From NCBI RefSeq assembly GCF_004135205.1, contig NZ_CP035490.1, positions 2,497,501 to 2,561,500 on the forward strand: a stretch of DNA of 64,000 nt, given 5' to 3'. A model generated the notes under the pieces. The model ran no database searches, was not told the DNA's origin, and saw only the letters and a list, made by a program, of their open reading frames with translations. This DNA is from Hahella sp. KA22 (lineage in GTDB: Bacteria > Pseudomonadota > Gammaproteobacteria > Pseudomonadales > Oleiphilaceae). Shown piece by piece: positions 25,360-33,772 of this stretch. The position numbers and the translations under genes were made by a program. Within the stretch, counting starts at the first letter, position 1, and each line of letters begins with the position of its first letter.

Positions 25360-28092
25360 TTGGGAACCCGACATTTAGAAGCGTTGTTCAACCCTAAGTC
25401 CATCGCGGTGATTGGCGCGTCCGAACGCTCCAATAATCTGGGCGGCATGGTGTTGCGTAATCTGATGTCCACGGACTATTCAGGCCGTCTGGTGGTGGTG
25501 AATGACAAGGGCTATCACGATGTGCATGGCGTCCCCTGTGTGAAACGGCCCCAGCAAATGCCGTTTCGGCCGGATCTGGCCATTATCTGTACGCCGCCGG
25601 AGAGTGTGCCGCGTATTGTCCGGGTGCTGGGAAACGTCAAGGTTAAGACTGCGATGATCTTAACTGGCGGCCTGTCGCGCACTCATAGCCGCAGTGGCAG
25701 GCCGCTGATGTATTCCGTACAGGAAATTGCGTCTGAGTACGGTATTCGTATTCTGGGGCCGGAAACCATTGGCATGCTGTCCCCGGCCAGCAATCTGAAT
25801 GCGACCTACATGCATATGGGCGTGCTGCCGGGCAAGATCGCCTATATCGGCCAGTCCGGCTCTCTCGCCAGTGCGGTCATCGACTGGGCGTTTACGCGGG
25901 GAATCGGCTTTTCTCATCTCACCACATTGGGAGACGGCATCGACGTCGGGCTCGATGACCTGATTGATTACCTGGCCCAGGATCGCAGCACTAAAGCGAT
26001 ATTGCTGCATATGGAGAATATTCATTCGCCCCGACGTTTTATTTCCGCTGTGCGGGCCGTGTCACGGGGGAAGCTGGTGATCGCAGTGAAAAGCGGTCGC
26101 ACTCCGGCATCGCAATGGCGCCCCGCAGAGTTGCCTTTGGGGGTTGTGGACGGCGACAAGATTTTCGATGCGGTATTCCGGCGCGCCGGGGTTCTGCGGG
26201 TTAACGGCGCCGATGAGATGTTCGATGCGTTGGAGACTTTAACCCGGATGAAACCGGTGCGCGGCGAGCCTTTGCACATAATCAGCAACGGTCTGGGCCC
26301 TGGAGTGCTGGCGGTGGATCGGTTGGCGTCTTTGAATGGCGAGCTGGGTTCGCTGTCGCCGGAAACGGTGAGTGAACTGGGCAAGCATCTGCCGCCTTAT
26401 TGGACGCGCCGCAACCCCATCGATCTCAACTACGACGCCAACCCGGAGCTGTATCGCCGTACTCTGGAGATACTCGGACGCGATCCGCATGTGTCCAATG
26501 TATTGGTGTTGTACGCCCCGTCCCTGACCGAGGACAGTCTGCAGGTGGCGGATGCGGTGATTGAGGCGGGCAAGCGTTCTCATTTGAATATTTTCACCTG
26601 CTGGTTAGGGCACAGTACGGTGTATGACGCCAGGGAAGCGTTTTTCCATAGCGGCGTGCCCACATTCTCCACGCCGGACAAGGCGGTGAAAGCCTTCATG
26701 CACATGGTTAATCACCAGCGCAGTCAGCGGGTGCTGCGGGAGACGCCTGAATCCTATACCGACCCAGTGGTGGACCGCTCCCGTGCGCGTAAGACCATTC
26801 AGAAGATATACGCCTCAGGACGGAGAGTGCTGACTAATGCGGAGTCGCGGCAGATTCTCACCGACTACGGCATCAACATGCAGGATACCCGCTACTGTGA
26901 AACGGAAGAGCAGGTAGTGGAAGTCGCGCGTGAATTCGGCTCGCCAGTTGACATCCGCATTTTGCACGAGCATAGCTGTGTCCCTTTTAAAGACGAGAAG
27001 ACCGGTCGCGGCCGCTATAAGGGCCGGGTGAAGGGGCTGGTGGAGGAAGCATCCATTCGCGATTCCTGTCGCTATCTATTGACGCATTATAGAGAGCACT
27101 ATCCCGACAGCGGCTTTCTCGGGTTTGCGGTGCAGCCGAGTTTTCAGACGGTGGGCGGGGTGGGGTTCAGTTTGGGAGTCACCCGCGACCCCGTGTTTGG
27201 GCCTTTAATGGTGTGCGGCGCCAGCGGCGCGGCGGTGAATGTGTCGGCGGATCGCAAGCTCGCTCTGCCGCCATTGAACATGGTGCTGGCCCGGGACTTG
27301 TTGCAACAGACGCATATGTTTCGCCTGCTGAAAGACTATAGCTATAACCCCGAGCAGGACATCGCCAAAATTTGCGAAACCCTGGTGATTCTGTCGCAGA
27401 TCATTATCGACATTCCTGAAATTAAAGGCCTTGAGGTCATGCCGCTGTATTTTGACAAGCACGGGGCGGTGGCGGTCAACGCCATGATTGATCTCGACAA
27501 GCCGGCGAAGTTGGCGATTCAGCCTTATCCGCAGGAACTGCGGGAATGGATCATGCTGCCCAAGTCGAAGCGCAAGGCGGAAATTCGCCCGGTGCGGGGA
27601 GAGGATGAGCCGAGTCACATCGAGTTCTATTCCGGCCTGTCGCCGGAATCGATTCGCTACCGCTTTTTTCACTATCGGAAGTCCTTTACTCACGATGAAA
27701 TGGTGCAGATGCTGCAAATCGACTATGACCGGGAAATGGCCTTTATCGCCATGTCTCCTAAGGAAAGCGGTTATGGCGAGGATACTCTGGGAACGGTGCG
27801 CGCCTGGACGGACGCGGACAATCTGCAGTGTGAGTTCGCCATCATCGTGCGGGATGATCTGCGTGGCGAAAACCTGGGGTGGGTGCTGATGCGCAAGATC
27901 ATTGAGTACTGCCGTGAAAAAGGCACGGTGGAAATGGTGGGCTCAGTGTTGCCGGACAATAAACCCATGCTGTGTCTGGCGGAAAAGCTGGGATTCAGTA
28001 TTCGTTACGATGATGAAGAAGGAGTGATGGCCCTGCGTTTACCGTTAAACGCGCCGGATGAGTGGCAGGCGGAGCGCTTGAAGTACAAATAA
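25360..28092 (+). CDS. pat: Pat-type protein lysine acetyltransferase (NDP-forming acyl-CoA synthetase-like + GNAT)
   Basis: 910 aa. Known: Salmonella Pat acetylates and shuts off Acs. Domain order seen: CoA-binding Rossmann domain (IAVIGASERSNNLGGMVLRNL at 15-35), ligase-CoA domain (LPGKIAYIGQSGSLASAVIDWA), a second flavodoxin-like domain (IISNGLGPGVLAVDRL), an ATP-grasp-like domain from about residue 480, and a GNAT domain from about 741 (IRPVRGEDEP...GENLGWVLMRKIIEYCREKG). Start is TTG 25360 with a TGGAG site 8 bases upstream; no ATG fits. Divergent from the deacetylase, convergent with rdgC. Confidence 0.88.
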   Translation: MGTRHLEALFNPKSIAVIGASERSNNLGGMVLRNLMSTDYSGRLVVVNDKGYHDVHGVPCVKRPQQMPFRPDLAIICTPPESVPRIVRVLGNVKVKTAMILTGGLSRTHSRSGRPLMYSVQEIASEYGIRILGPETIGMLSPASNLNATYMHMGVLPGKIAYIGQSGSLASAVIDWAFTRGIGFSHLTTLGDGIDVGLDDLIDYLAQDRSTKAILLHMENIHSPRRFISAVRAVSRGKLVIAVKSGRTPASQWRPAELPLGVVDGDKIFDAVFRRAGVLRVNGADEMFDALETLTRMKPVRGEPLHIISNGLGPGVLAVDRLASLNGELGSLSPETVSELGKHLPPYWTRRNPIDLNYDANPELYRRTLEILGRDPHVSNVLVLYAPSLTEDSLQVADAVIEAGKRSHLNIFTCWLGHSTVYDAREAFFHSGVPTFSTPDKAVKAFMHMVNHQRSQRVLRETPESYTDPVVDRSRARKTIQKIYASGRRVLTNAESRQILTDYGINMQDTRYCETEEQVVEVAREFGSPVDIRILHEHSCVPFKDEKTGRGRYKGRVKGLVEEASIRDSCRYLLTHYREHYPDSGFLGFAVQPSFQTVGGVGFSLGVTRDPVFGPLMVCGASGAAVNVSADRKLALPPLNMVLARDLLQQTHMFRLLKDYSYNPEQDIAKICETLVILSQIIIDIPEIKGLEVMPLYFDKHGAVAVNAMIDLDKPAKLAIQPYPQELREWIMLPKSKRKAEIRPVRGEDEPSHIEFYSGLSPESIRYRFFHYRKSFTHDEMVQMLQIDYDREMAFIAMSPKESGYGEDTLGTVRAWTDADNLQCEFAIIVRDDLRGENLGWVLMRKIIEYCREKGTVEMVGSVLPDNKPMLCLAEKLGFSIRYDDEEGVMALRLPLNAPDEWQAERLKYK

Positions 28093-28152
28093 GCGCAATA
28101 CGCATATAAGGGCAAATGGGTAAGAACAAATAGAAAAGGGAAGGACAAACAG

Positions 28153-28189
28153 CGCGGGTCGATCCGTTATCGTCTGGATTCGACCCGCG
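28153..28189. terminator. hairpin between convergent pat and rdgC
   Basis: Perfect 10-bp stem CGCGGGTCGA (28153-28162) / TCGACCCGCG (28180-28189), 17-base loop. It sits 12 bases past the rdgC stop. On the - strand it is followed by a moderately T-rich stretch. Confidence 0.55.
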
Positions 28190-28201
28190 TAGAATGCAGA
28201 T

Positions 28202-29125
28202 CTATTCCTGAATCACCGCAGACATGTCTTCTCCGCCCAGGACCTTGATCAGGTCGTCCGTCATGCGGGAAAACTCAAGGGTCATCAGGCTGAAGTCGGC
28301 GGCGAAACGCTCAGCGGCTTCGCCAGTATCGCCATCCTTCAACTGCTCCTGCAGGGTGTCCATAAACTTGATGCGTTTGATCTTCAGGTCATCGCCTACT
28401 GCGAAGCTCAGCTTCTCGTCCCACTCCAGGGACAACTGCGTCACCTGCATGCCGTTTTCAATATGCGTGGAGATAGCGTCCGTCAAAGACTCGGTGCCTT
28501 TGCAGCGAATGACAGTGTCGGAGCCATCGCCGGAACGCAGCTCACAGTTGTCGCCCGAAACGAAAGGCGTCGGCGTGTTGTCTTTCTGCACCCAGTCTGA
28601 GAAATGCACCGCAGGAGCCTCATTCAGCGCCACGAAGCGAATTGGCAGCGTGCCCATGGATTGACGCAGGAAAGAGGTGAACTCGTCCGCACGGGTTCCG
28701 GAAGAGGTATCCACCACCAGCAGACCCTTGTCCAGGTCAATGTAAGCGGACATAAGGCGCGAGCGCTTAAACGCCTGAGGCAGCAGAACCGTGATGACCT
28801 GCTCCTTTAGTTCGTTCTTTTCCTTCTTGCGCAATTTGCGCTGCTCGCGCTCTTCGATTTCCTGAGCGCGTTCTTCCACTTCTTCCTTAATGACGCTGGC
28901 GGGCAGAATTTTCTCTTCCCGTTTCAGAGTCAGCAACAGATAGCGGCCTTGTTGATAGACCAGCGCGTCGCTGACCAAAGGCGCTGCGGGAACCCAGCCC
29001 AGACGATAGGTGTCGTTGGCCTGGCACGGGGTGAAAGCATGTTCGCTCAAACCGGTTTCCAGGTCTTCCAAAGGCCAGGGCACGGGTTTTGTGAAACGAT
29101 AAATCAGTGCGTTTTTGAAAAGCAT
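28202..29125 (-). CDS. rdgC: recombination-associated protein RdgC
   Basis: 307 aa, standard length. Non-specific DNA-binding ring protein that modulates RecA. Seen: MLFKNALIYRFTKP at the N-terminus, the family start, then FTPCQANDTYRLGWVPA, LLTLKREEKILPASVI, a charged coiled stretch (EERAQEIEEREQRKLRKKEK), VVDTSSGTRADEFTSFLR and SFAVGDDLKIKRIKF. Its C-terminus DDLIKVLGGE also fits. Lies 148 bases downstream of the carboxylesterase-like gene on the same strand. Confidence 0.93.
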   Translation of the reverse strand: MLFKNALIYRFTKPVPWPLEDLETGLSEHAFTPCQANDTYRLGWVPAAPLVSDALVYQQGRYLLLTLKREEKILPASVIKEEVEERAQEIEEREQRKLRKKEKNELKEQVITVLLPQAFKRSRLMSAYIDLDKGLLVVDTSSGTRADEFTSFLRQSMGTLPIRFVALNEAPAVHFSDWVQKDNTPTPFVSGDNCELRSGDGSDTVIRCKGTESLTDAISTHIENGMQVTQLSLEWDEKLSFAVGDDLKIKRIKFMDTLQEQLKDGDTGEAAERFAADFSLMTLEFSRMTDDLIKVLGGEDMSAVIQE

Positions 29126-29234
29126 AGGTCTCTATTTTCTTAGTGAAGAAGGAAATCGGGCCGGGAATTATGGTGGACCAGGAGGAATTTGGCTAGTTGA
29201 GGTTTCGTAATTCCCGTCACGCGCGGACGATGGC

Positions 29235-29264
29235 AGGGCTAAGGCGCGCATTGGCGCCAGCCCT
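29235..29264 (-). terminator. weak hairpin after the carboxylesterase-like gene
   Basis: Arms AGGGCT (29235-29240) and AGCCCT (29259-29264) enclose an inner GGCGC/GCGCC pair with an AA bulge. It lies 9 bases past the - strand stop. No T-run, so termination is uncertain. Confidence 0.35.
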
Positions 29265-29273
29265 GATCGGGTA

Positions 29274-30851
29274 TCAATATTTTTTATTGCTGTTGCGGTA
29301 GAGCGTCGTGAAAAACTCAATCCGCTGGCGAAACAATCCCGCCATGGGCTCGGCGGCGTCGCCCAATACCATCATGATCTGATTCTGAGCGTTGTAGGCT
29401 GGCCAGTTCGGCAGCGTAGGATCACTGGGGGAGGCGCTGCGCATGAAATTAACCAGATAGCGTTGAAAGCGCTGCGCCATGGTGATGTCCTGAGGCCGGA
29501 AATTGGCGTACATCTCAGGAATCAGACTATAGGTTCCAAAAGTGAAAGGCAGGTGCCAGCCGTGAGGCGTTCCGGAGAACTGCTCGCGCAGATATTGTGG
29601 CGCGTAGTTGAAGTAGTAGAACCAGGCGCTGGAGCGATTGGATTGCTCCAGCGCCAGCCACCGGTTGGGGGCGTTGTAACGCATGTCGGAAAATACTTTC
29701 TCTGCGAACTGCGTATCGCTCCAGTCCTCCGGATACAGAGCGCGGGCGGCGTCCTTTTGATCGCCCAGCGGCGCCAGAATAGTTTCCTGGGTCAGGCCCA
29801 GTTGCGGCGCGATGCTGACTTCATAGCTGTTGACGCCAGTCAGCAGGGGAACCGGCGCGATCAGCTTGCGATCTACGGCATCCAATAAGGTGTAAGGCGC
29901 CGCCTCGTCGCCGATGATCGGGCCGAACGCCGCATCTGGCGGCAGCTCGCTATTCAGCTTGATCAAAGTTCCGGCGGGAATGGCGCGTAGCTGGGCGGCG
30001 TCCGCATCAGCGGCGACGCCGGCTTGCGTCGCGGCTTTCATGCCAGATTTTTTCGCCTGATTGCGGTCTTCCAGTTTGAGCCAGGGATCGCCGCTTTGAG
30101 CGATGACTTTATGGAACAATCCCAGCGCTTTTGGGGAGGCCATGAGGTAGTAAGCGCTGACCGCGCCAGCGTCGTCTCCCGCCAGGGTGACGTTGCCGGG
30201 ATCGCCGCCAAAGGCGCTGATGTTTTCCTGCACCCATTTTAAGGCTTCGATCTGGTCCAGCAGCCCGAAGTTTGCTGGCGTGGTGACGTCCTCGCGAACC
30301 AGGGCGGGGTGATCAAAGAAGCCAAAATATCCCAGTCGATAGTTGATCGTGACGACTACAACCCCTTGGTTCGCCAGCTGTGCGCCGTTACTCAGCGGAT
30401 AGCTGACGACGCCGCTGCGGAAGTCTCCGCCATGCAGCCAGACCATGACTGGCTTAGGCGCATCGGGCGCGCCTATTGGCGAGGAGGGCGTCCAGACATT
30501 GAGCGTCAGACAGTCTTCACTGACTGAGGGCGCTGGCAGTCTGGTATTGGGGTCTTCTTGCGCGGATTGGGCGCACGCCGGGCCAAACTGAGACGTAACG
30601 CGTACGCCGCTCCAGGGCTGAACCGGCTGCGGCCGCCGCCAGCGGTTTTCTTTGATCGGCGGCGCGGCGTAGGGAATGCCTTTGAAAGCGTGTACGCCAA
30701 GTTCGTTTACGCCTCTGATCAGACCTGATTTGGTCTGCGCCAGCGGGCCGTTAAGGTCTTCCGCCTGGGCGCTGGACAGTAATAACCCGGAAAGCAGCAT
30801 CGCTTTGGCCAATGTTGTTAAGACTTTGTATCCGGTGTTTCCTGAGTGCAT
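29274..30851 (-). CDS. secreted carboxylesterase-fold protein lacking the nucleophilic serine
   Basis: 525 aa, family length. Signal peptide at 1-30 (LLSGLLLSSAQA-ED). The type B carboxylesterase fold is clear: GVNELGVHAFKGIPYAAPP, SEDCLTLNVW, VMVWLHGGDF for the oxyanion hole, ISAFGGDPGNVTLAG. The nucleophile elbow normally reads GESAG but here reads GDDAG, so the serine is Asp227 (codon GAC). The other triad members appear kept: the acid in GVNSYE (E344) and His430 in GTPHGWHLPFTFG. No frameshift is visible, so this may be a pseudoenzyme (binding role) rather than a decaying gene. It lies 148 bases upstream of rdgC. Confidence 0.82.
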   Translation of the reverse strand: MHSGNTGYKVLTTLAKAMLLSGLLLSSAQAEDLNGPLAQTKSGLIRGVNELGVHAFKGIPYAAPPIKENRWRRPQPVQPWSGVRVTSQFGPACAQSAQEDPNTRLPAPSVSEDCLTLNVWTPSSPIGAPDAPKPVMVWLHGGDFRSGVVSYPLSNGAQLANQGVVVVTINYRLGYFGFFDHPALVREDVTTPANFGLLDQIEALKWVQENISAFGGDPGNVTLAGDDAGAVSAYYLMASPKALGLFHKVIAQSGDPWLKLEDRNQAKKSGMKAATQAGVAADADAAQLRAIPAGTLIKLNSELPPDAAFGPIIGDEAAPYTLLDAVDRKLIAPVPLLTGVNSYEVSIAPQLGLTQETILAPLGDQKDAARALYPEDWSDTQFAEKVFSDMRYNAPNRWLALEQSNRSSAWFYYFNYAPQYLREQFSGTPHGWHLPFTFGTYSLIPEMYANFRPQDITMAQRFQRYLVNFMRSASPSDPTLPNWPAYNAQNQIMMVLGDAAEPMAGLFRQRIEFFTTLYRNSNKKY

Positions 30852-31241
30852 TCTAAAACCCTTGAACTATTGACCAGGCAGATAAATAGCGTCCTTCTAT
30901 TTGTCTGCAACGACAGGGCCTGCACAGGTCAGGCCCTGTCTCCCGCGGCTTGACGCCGCGCAGGCGCATCCCTGCGCCTGCGTATTAACATGGCGTTGAT
31001 TTATGGGCGGTTTGCGCCGTGCTTGCTATAGTCCATTTGTTATATTTTGGCGGCGTGATTTAAAAGTCTTTTATAGTCAGGGCGTTAGGAAGCCCGGTAT
31101 GGATGGTGACGCAGGGTGGTTGCGCGGCTTGTATTTATATCCCGCGTCACCCATTAATAGTTTTCAATGGATATCCCGTTTGCAGCCGGATATAACAGTG
31201 AGTCGTTTAATGCGCTCCATGCAACGTCTGAGTCATGTCTC
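30852..31241. other. 390-base intergenic region with the multi-hairpin repeat
   Basis: Between the divergent carboxylesterase-like and YjbR-like genes. The first half is the dispersed repeat (30878-30980). The second half carries nothing I recognise beyond a chance open frame at 31003-31245. Confidence 0.5.
30878..30980. repeat. dispersed four-hairpin repeat, copy 1
   Basis: Four successive hairpins: 30878-30908 (GCAGATAAATAG / CTATTTGTCTGC, one mismatch), 30912-30940 (11-bp stem GACAGGGCCTG / CAGGCCCTGTC), 30944-30960 (CGCGGC / GCCGCG), 30961-30980 (CAGGCGCA / TGCGCCTG). Nearly identical to copy 2 at 43155-43255, including loops. Resembles a BIME/REP-type mosaic. Confidence 0.85.
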
Positions 31242-31613
31242 ATGAATATCGATGAAATCAAACACTACTGTCTTTCACTTCCCGGTGTGGAGCGGATTGA
31301 GTATGGCGAGCCTTCCAATATACTGGTGTTTTACGTGCTGGGACGGAAGTTCGCCTATTTTAAAACCAGCGCGCCGGAACGCTGGCGTTTCAGTGTGAGA
31401 ACCACCCCCGAGCGCTTTCTGGAATTGACGGATCAGGAAGGGGTGAAACCGGCGCGCTACATGCACCGGTTTCACTGGGTGTCTATCGTGGACGCCGCCG
31501 CGTTTAACGAAGACTATCTGCGTGAGCTGGTCGACTGGTCCTACGACAAAGCCGCCGCGGGATTGCCGAAAAAGCGTCGTCTGGCGTTGGCGCAGCTGTC
31601 CTCGGACGCATAA
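31242..31613 (+). CDS. MmcQ/YjbR family DNA-binding-fold protein
   Basis: 123 aa small protein. Seen: MNIDEIKHYCLSLPGVERIEYG at the N-terminus, GRKFAYFKTS, the conserved WRFSVRTTPERFLELTDQEGVKPARYM, and HRFHWVSIVD with a helical end (LRELVDWSYDKAAAGLPKK), the CyaY-like YjbR fold. ATG 31242 is chosen over an in-frame ATG at 31167 because the family N-terminus starts there. Molecular role of the family is not established. Confidence 0.82.
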   Translation: MNIDEIKHYCLSLPGVERIEYGEPSNILVFYVLGRKFAYFKTSAPERWRFSVRTTPERFLELTDQEGVKPARYMHRFHWVSIVDAAAFNEDYLRELVDWSYDKAAAGLPKKRRLALAQLSSDA

Positions 31614-31637
31614 AGCGGAGCGCGGCGGACTAAGGCG

Positions 31638-32402
31638 CTACTTGGTCCAACTGTCGATAATTTCCTGCAGTTTGCCGCTTTGCTTCAATTGCTCTACCGC
31701 CGCTTTCATCTTCGAGATGAAGTCTTCGCGATAGGGAAAGCTCTGGTTCTTGGTATTTGAAAACGCCAGGTAAGCGACCTCTTCACTGATGACCGCCGCC
31801 GGTTCGATCTTCAGGTCTTTCAGAGTCGGGTCGGATCGGTTGTTTTCCAGCGTCCACATGACGGATAGCTTGTCGTTGGGATGACCGTCTATGCGTCCCG
31901 CCGCCATTTTTTTCAGGTTGGCGACGATGTCGGAGGCCTGACTCATGGTGAACATGGCTTTCTCTTCGTCAGACAAAGTGGCGTAACCGCTTTGCAATCC
32001 AATGCGCATGCCTTTGAAGTCATCCGGCCACTTGCTCAATGACTTTTTACTGGCCATGTCCTGCGTGACGAACATCGCCACTGTCTCTGTCAGCAAGGGA
32101 ATGGAGTAATCCATCCAGGGGCGGTCTTCAGGGCGGTAATAAGGCGGAAACAGCGCAAACTCTTCGCCGCTCTCCATTTGCGCCAACGCGCGCTTCCAGG
32201 GCAGCGGCTTTAGCGTGATCGTGTAATCCGGCGCCAGCTTGGCCGCCTCCATGATGATGTCCACATATATTCCCTTGGGTTTGCCGTTTTCCGCATAGCT
32301 ATAAGGAGGATAGGCTTCATCCATCAACAGGGTGACGGACTGCGCGGCGGCGAACCCCACGAATCCCAACATCAGGGCGGCGAATAGAATTATTCTTTTC
32401 AT
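31638..32402 (-). CDS. periplasmic solute-binding protein, family 3 (orphan)
   Basis: 254 aa. Signal peptide MKRIILFAALMLGFVGFAAA-Q. Then LLMDEAYPPYSYAENGKPKGIYVDII, a SBP_bac_3 entry, PLPWKRALAQMESGE, FPPYYRPEDRPWMDYSIPL and MRIGLQSGYATLSDEE. Such proteins usually bind amino acids for an ABC importer, but no permease or ATPase gene is near. It is a close paralogue of the next gene upstream (54 bases away), a tandem duplication. It could serve a distant transporter or act as a sensor input. Confidence 0.85.
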   Translation of the reverse strand: MKRIILFAALMLGFVGFAAAQSVTLLMDEAYPPYSYAENGKPKGIYVDIIMEAAKLAPDYTITLKPLPWKRALAQMESGEEFALFPPYYRPEDRPWMDYSIPLLTETVAMFVTQDMASKKSLSKWPDDFKGMRIGLQSGYATLSDEEKAMFTMSQASDIVANLKKMAAGRIDGHPNDKLSVMWTLENNRSDPTLKDLKIEPAAVISEEVAYLAFSNTKNQSFPYREDFISKMKAAVEQLKQSGKLQEIIDSWTK

Positions 32403-32455
32403 ACGGACTCCTCTTCAGTGGTTGTCATGAGTAAAAAAGCGAGCATGTGGACACA

Positions 32456-33259
32456 TCAATGGCCGGCGGCGGGGGCATTTACGTCTCGGGTCCATTTGTT
32501 GACGATCTGCTGCAACCGGTTCTTATCCCTCATACGCGCCAGGGACTGATTCATTTTGGCGATGAAATCCGCCCGATACGGCCATTGTTCGGGCTGGATG
32601 TTGGAAAAGGCGAGGTAGGCGACCTCCTCGTTAATAATCGCTGCGGGAGTGATTTCCAGAGCGGCCAAAGCCGGGTCCTGGCGGTTGTGCTCCAGCGTCC
32701 ACACTACTGACAGATAATCATTGGGGTGACCATCGATGCGGTTCAGCGCGATTTGTTTCAGATTGGTCAGAATATTAGGCGACTCAGAAATGACGAACAG
32801 CTCCTTTTGTTGCGGTGACAGGGTGGCGAACCCCAGCTGCAGGCCGATACGCAGGCCTTTATAATCCTCCGGCCAGCGAGTGGGCTTGAGACGCTCCAGC
32901 AACTCCGGGGGCGTAAATAGCACGACCGTCTCTTTAAAAAGAGGAACCGAATAATCCATCCAACTGCGACTGACTGGGCGATAGTAGGGAGGGAAAACGG
33001 CGAAGGCGCGCCCGGTTTCAACCAGGTTGAGCGCTCTTTTCCAGGGAAGCGGCTTAAACTTGACCTTATAGTCAGGAATGGCTTGCATCGCCTCTTTGAT
33101 GAAGTCGACATAGATGCCTTTGGCTTCATTGTTTTCGACATAGCTGTATGGCGGATACGACTCATCCATAAGCAGGACTATGCTTTGTGCGTCAGCCCTC
33201 GTATACCCGGCCAGCAGGAGAAATAAGGCGATGATGCTGATTGCTTTCATATGGCCCAT
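32456..33259 (-). CDS. periplasmic solute-binding protein, family 3 (tandem paralogue)
   Basis: 267 aa; ATG 33250 would remove three residues and is equally possible. Signal peptide ends near TRADA-QS. The body parallels its neighbour: LLMDESYPPYSYVENNEAKG, PLPWKRALNLVETGR, FPPYYRPVSRSWMDYSVPL, LRIGLQLGFATLSPQQ and NEEVAYLAFSN. A Pro/Ala C-terminal tail (DVNAPAAGH) is unique to this copy. Divergent from a small membrane protein gene 81 bases away. No transporter genes nearby. Confidence 0.85.
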   Translation of the reverse strand: MGHMKAISIIALFLLLAGYTRADAQSIVLLMDESYPPYSYVENNEAKGIYVDFIKEAMQAIPDYKVKFKPLPWKRALNLVETGRAFAVFPPYYRPVSRSWMDYSVPLFKETVVLFTPPELLERLKPTRWPEDYKGLRIGLQLGFATLSPQQKELFVISESPNILTNLKQIALNRIDGHPNDYLSVVWTLEHNRQDPALAALEITPAAIINEEVAYLAFSNIQPEQWPYRADFIAKMNQSLARMRDKNRLQQIVNKWTRDVNAPAAGH

Positions 33260-33340
33260 AGGCTGGATACGGTTTATTAGAAGATATAGATCAGCGTTGG
33301 TTGTTTTTCAAACGATGTTAGTGGAGATGGATAGAAGGTA

Positions 33341-33673
33341 ATGGCTAAGAAGGTCGTACGGCGCCTGGCAATATTTGTAGCGGTGGCTGGAGTATTCCTG
33401 GGTGGAGTTGTAGTAGGCGTCCGATACAACTTGACAGACCTGCTGTGTCCAATGGAGGCGTCTCCTTACCGGTTGGAGGCGGACTTGGTCAGTGAGGAAG
33501 GAATCGTATTTCCTCAAGGAACTATTGTGCCGTTGCGTCGCTGCGCTGACATGCAACGGTTTGAGTGGAATTTCGCCATTGATAACTCAGTGAGACTCAC
33601 ACCCGCTAAGGTGGAAGACTCCGAACATTACGGCTTTTCCGTCATCGCTCCCGCCGAGCAAGCCCGAAAATAA
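33341..33673 (+). CDS. small membrane-anchored protein of unknown function
   Basis: 110 aa. One N-terminal membrane segment (LAIFVAVAGVFLGGVVVGV, residues 9-27) preceded by KK.VRR, so the rest probably faces the periplasm. The outer part has two Cys (LLCPME and RRCADM) that may pair. Not recognised as any family. It lies 99 bases before the chemoreceptor gene on the same strand. Codon use looks like its neighbours, and the start has an AAGGTA site, so it is probably real. Confidence 0.55.
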   Translation: MAKKVVRRLAIFVAVAGVFLGGVVVGVRYNLTDLLCPMEASPYRLEADLVSEEGIVFPQGTIVPLRRCADMQRFEWNFAIDNSVRLTPAKVEDSEHYGFSVIAPAEQARK

Positions 33674-33772
33674 GCGGGCGCGGATACTGTTTATCCGCCA
33701 TGTTTTTTTGCCCAGCGGGCGTTTTTCGACTTCACTTGTATAGTACTAATGCTTCATTGAAGACGGAAATGG

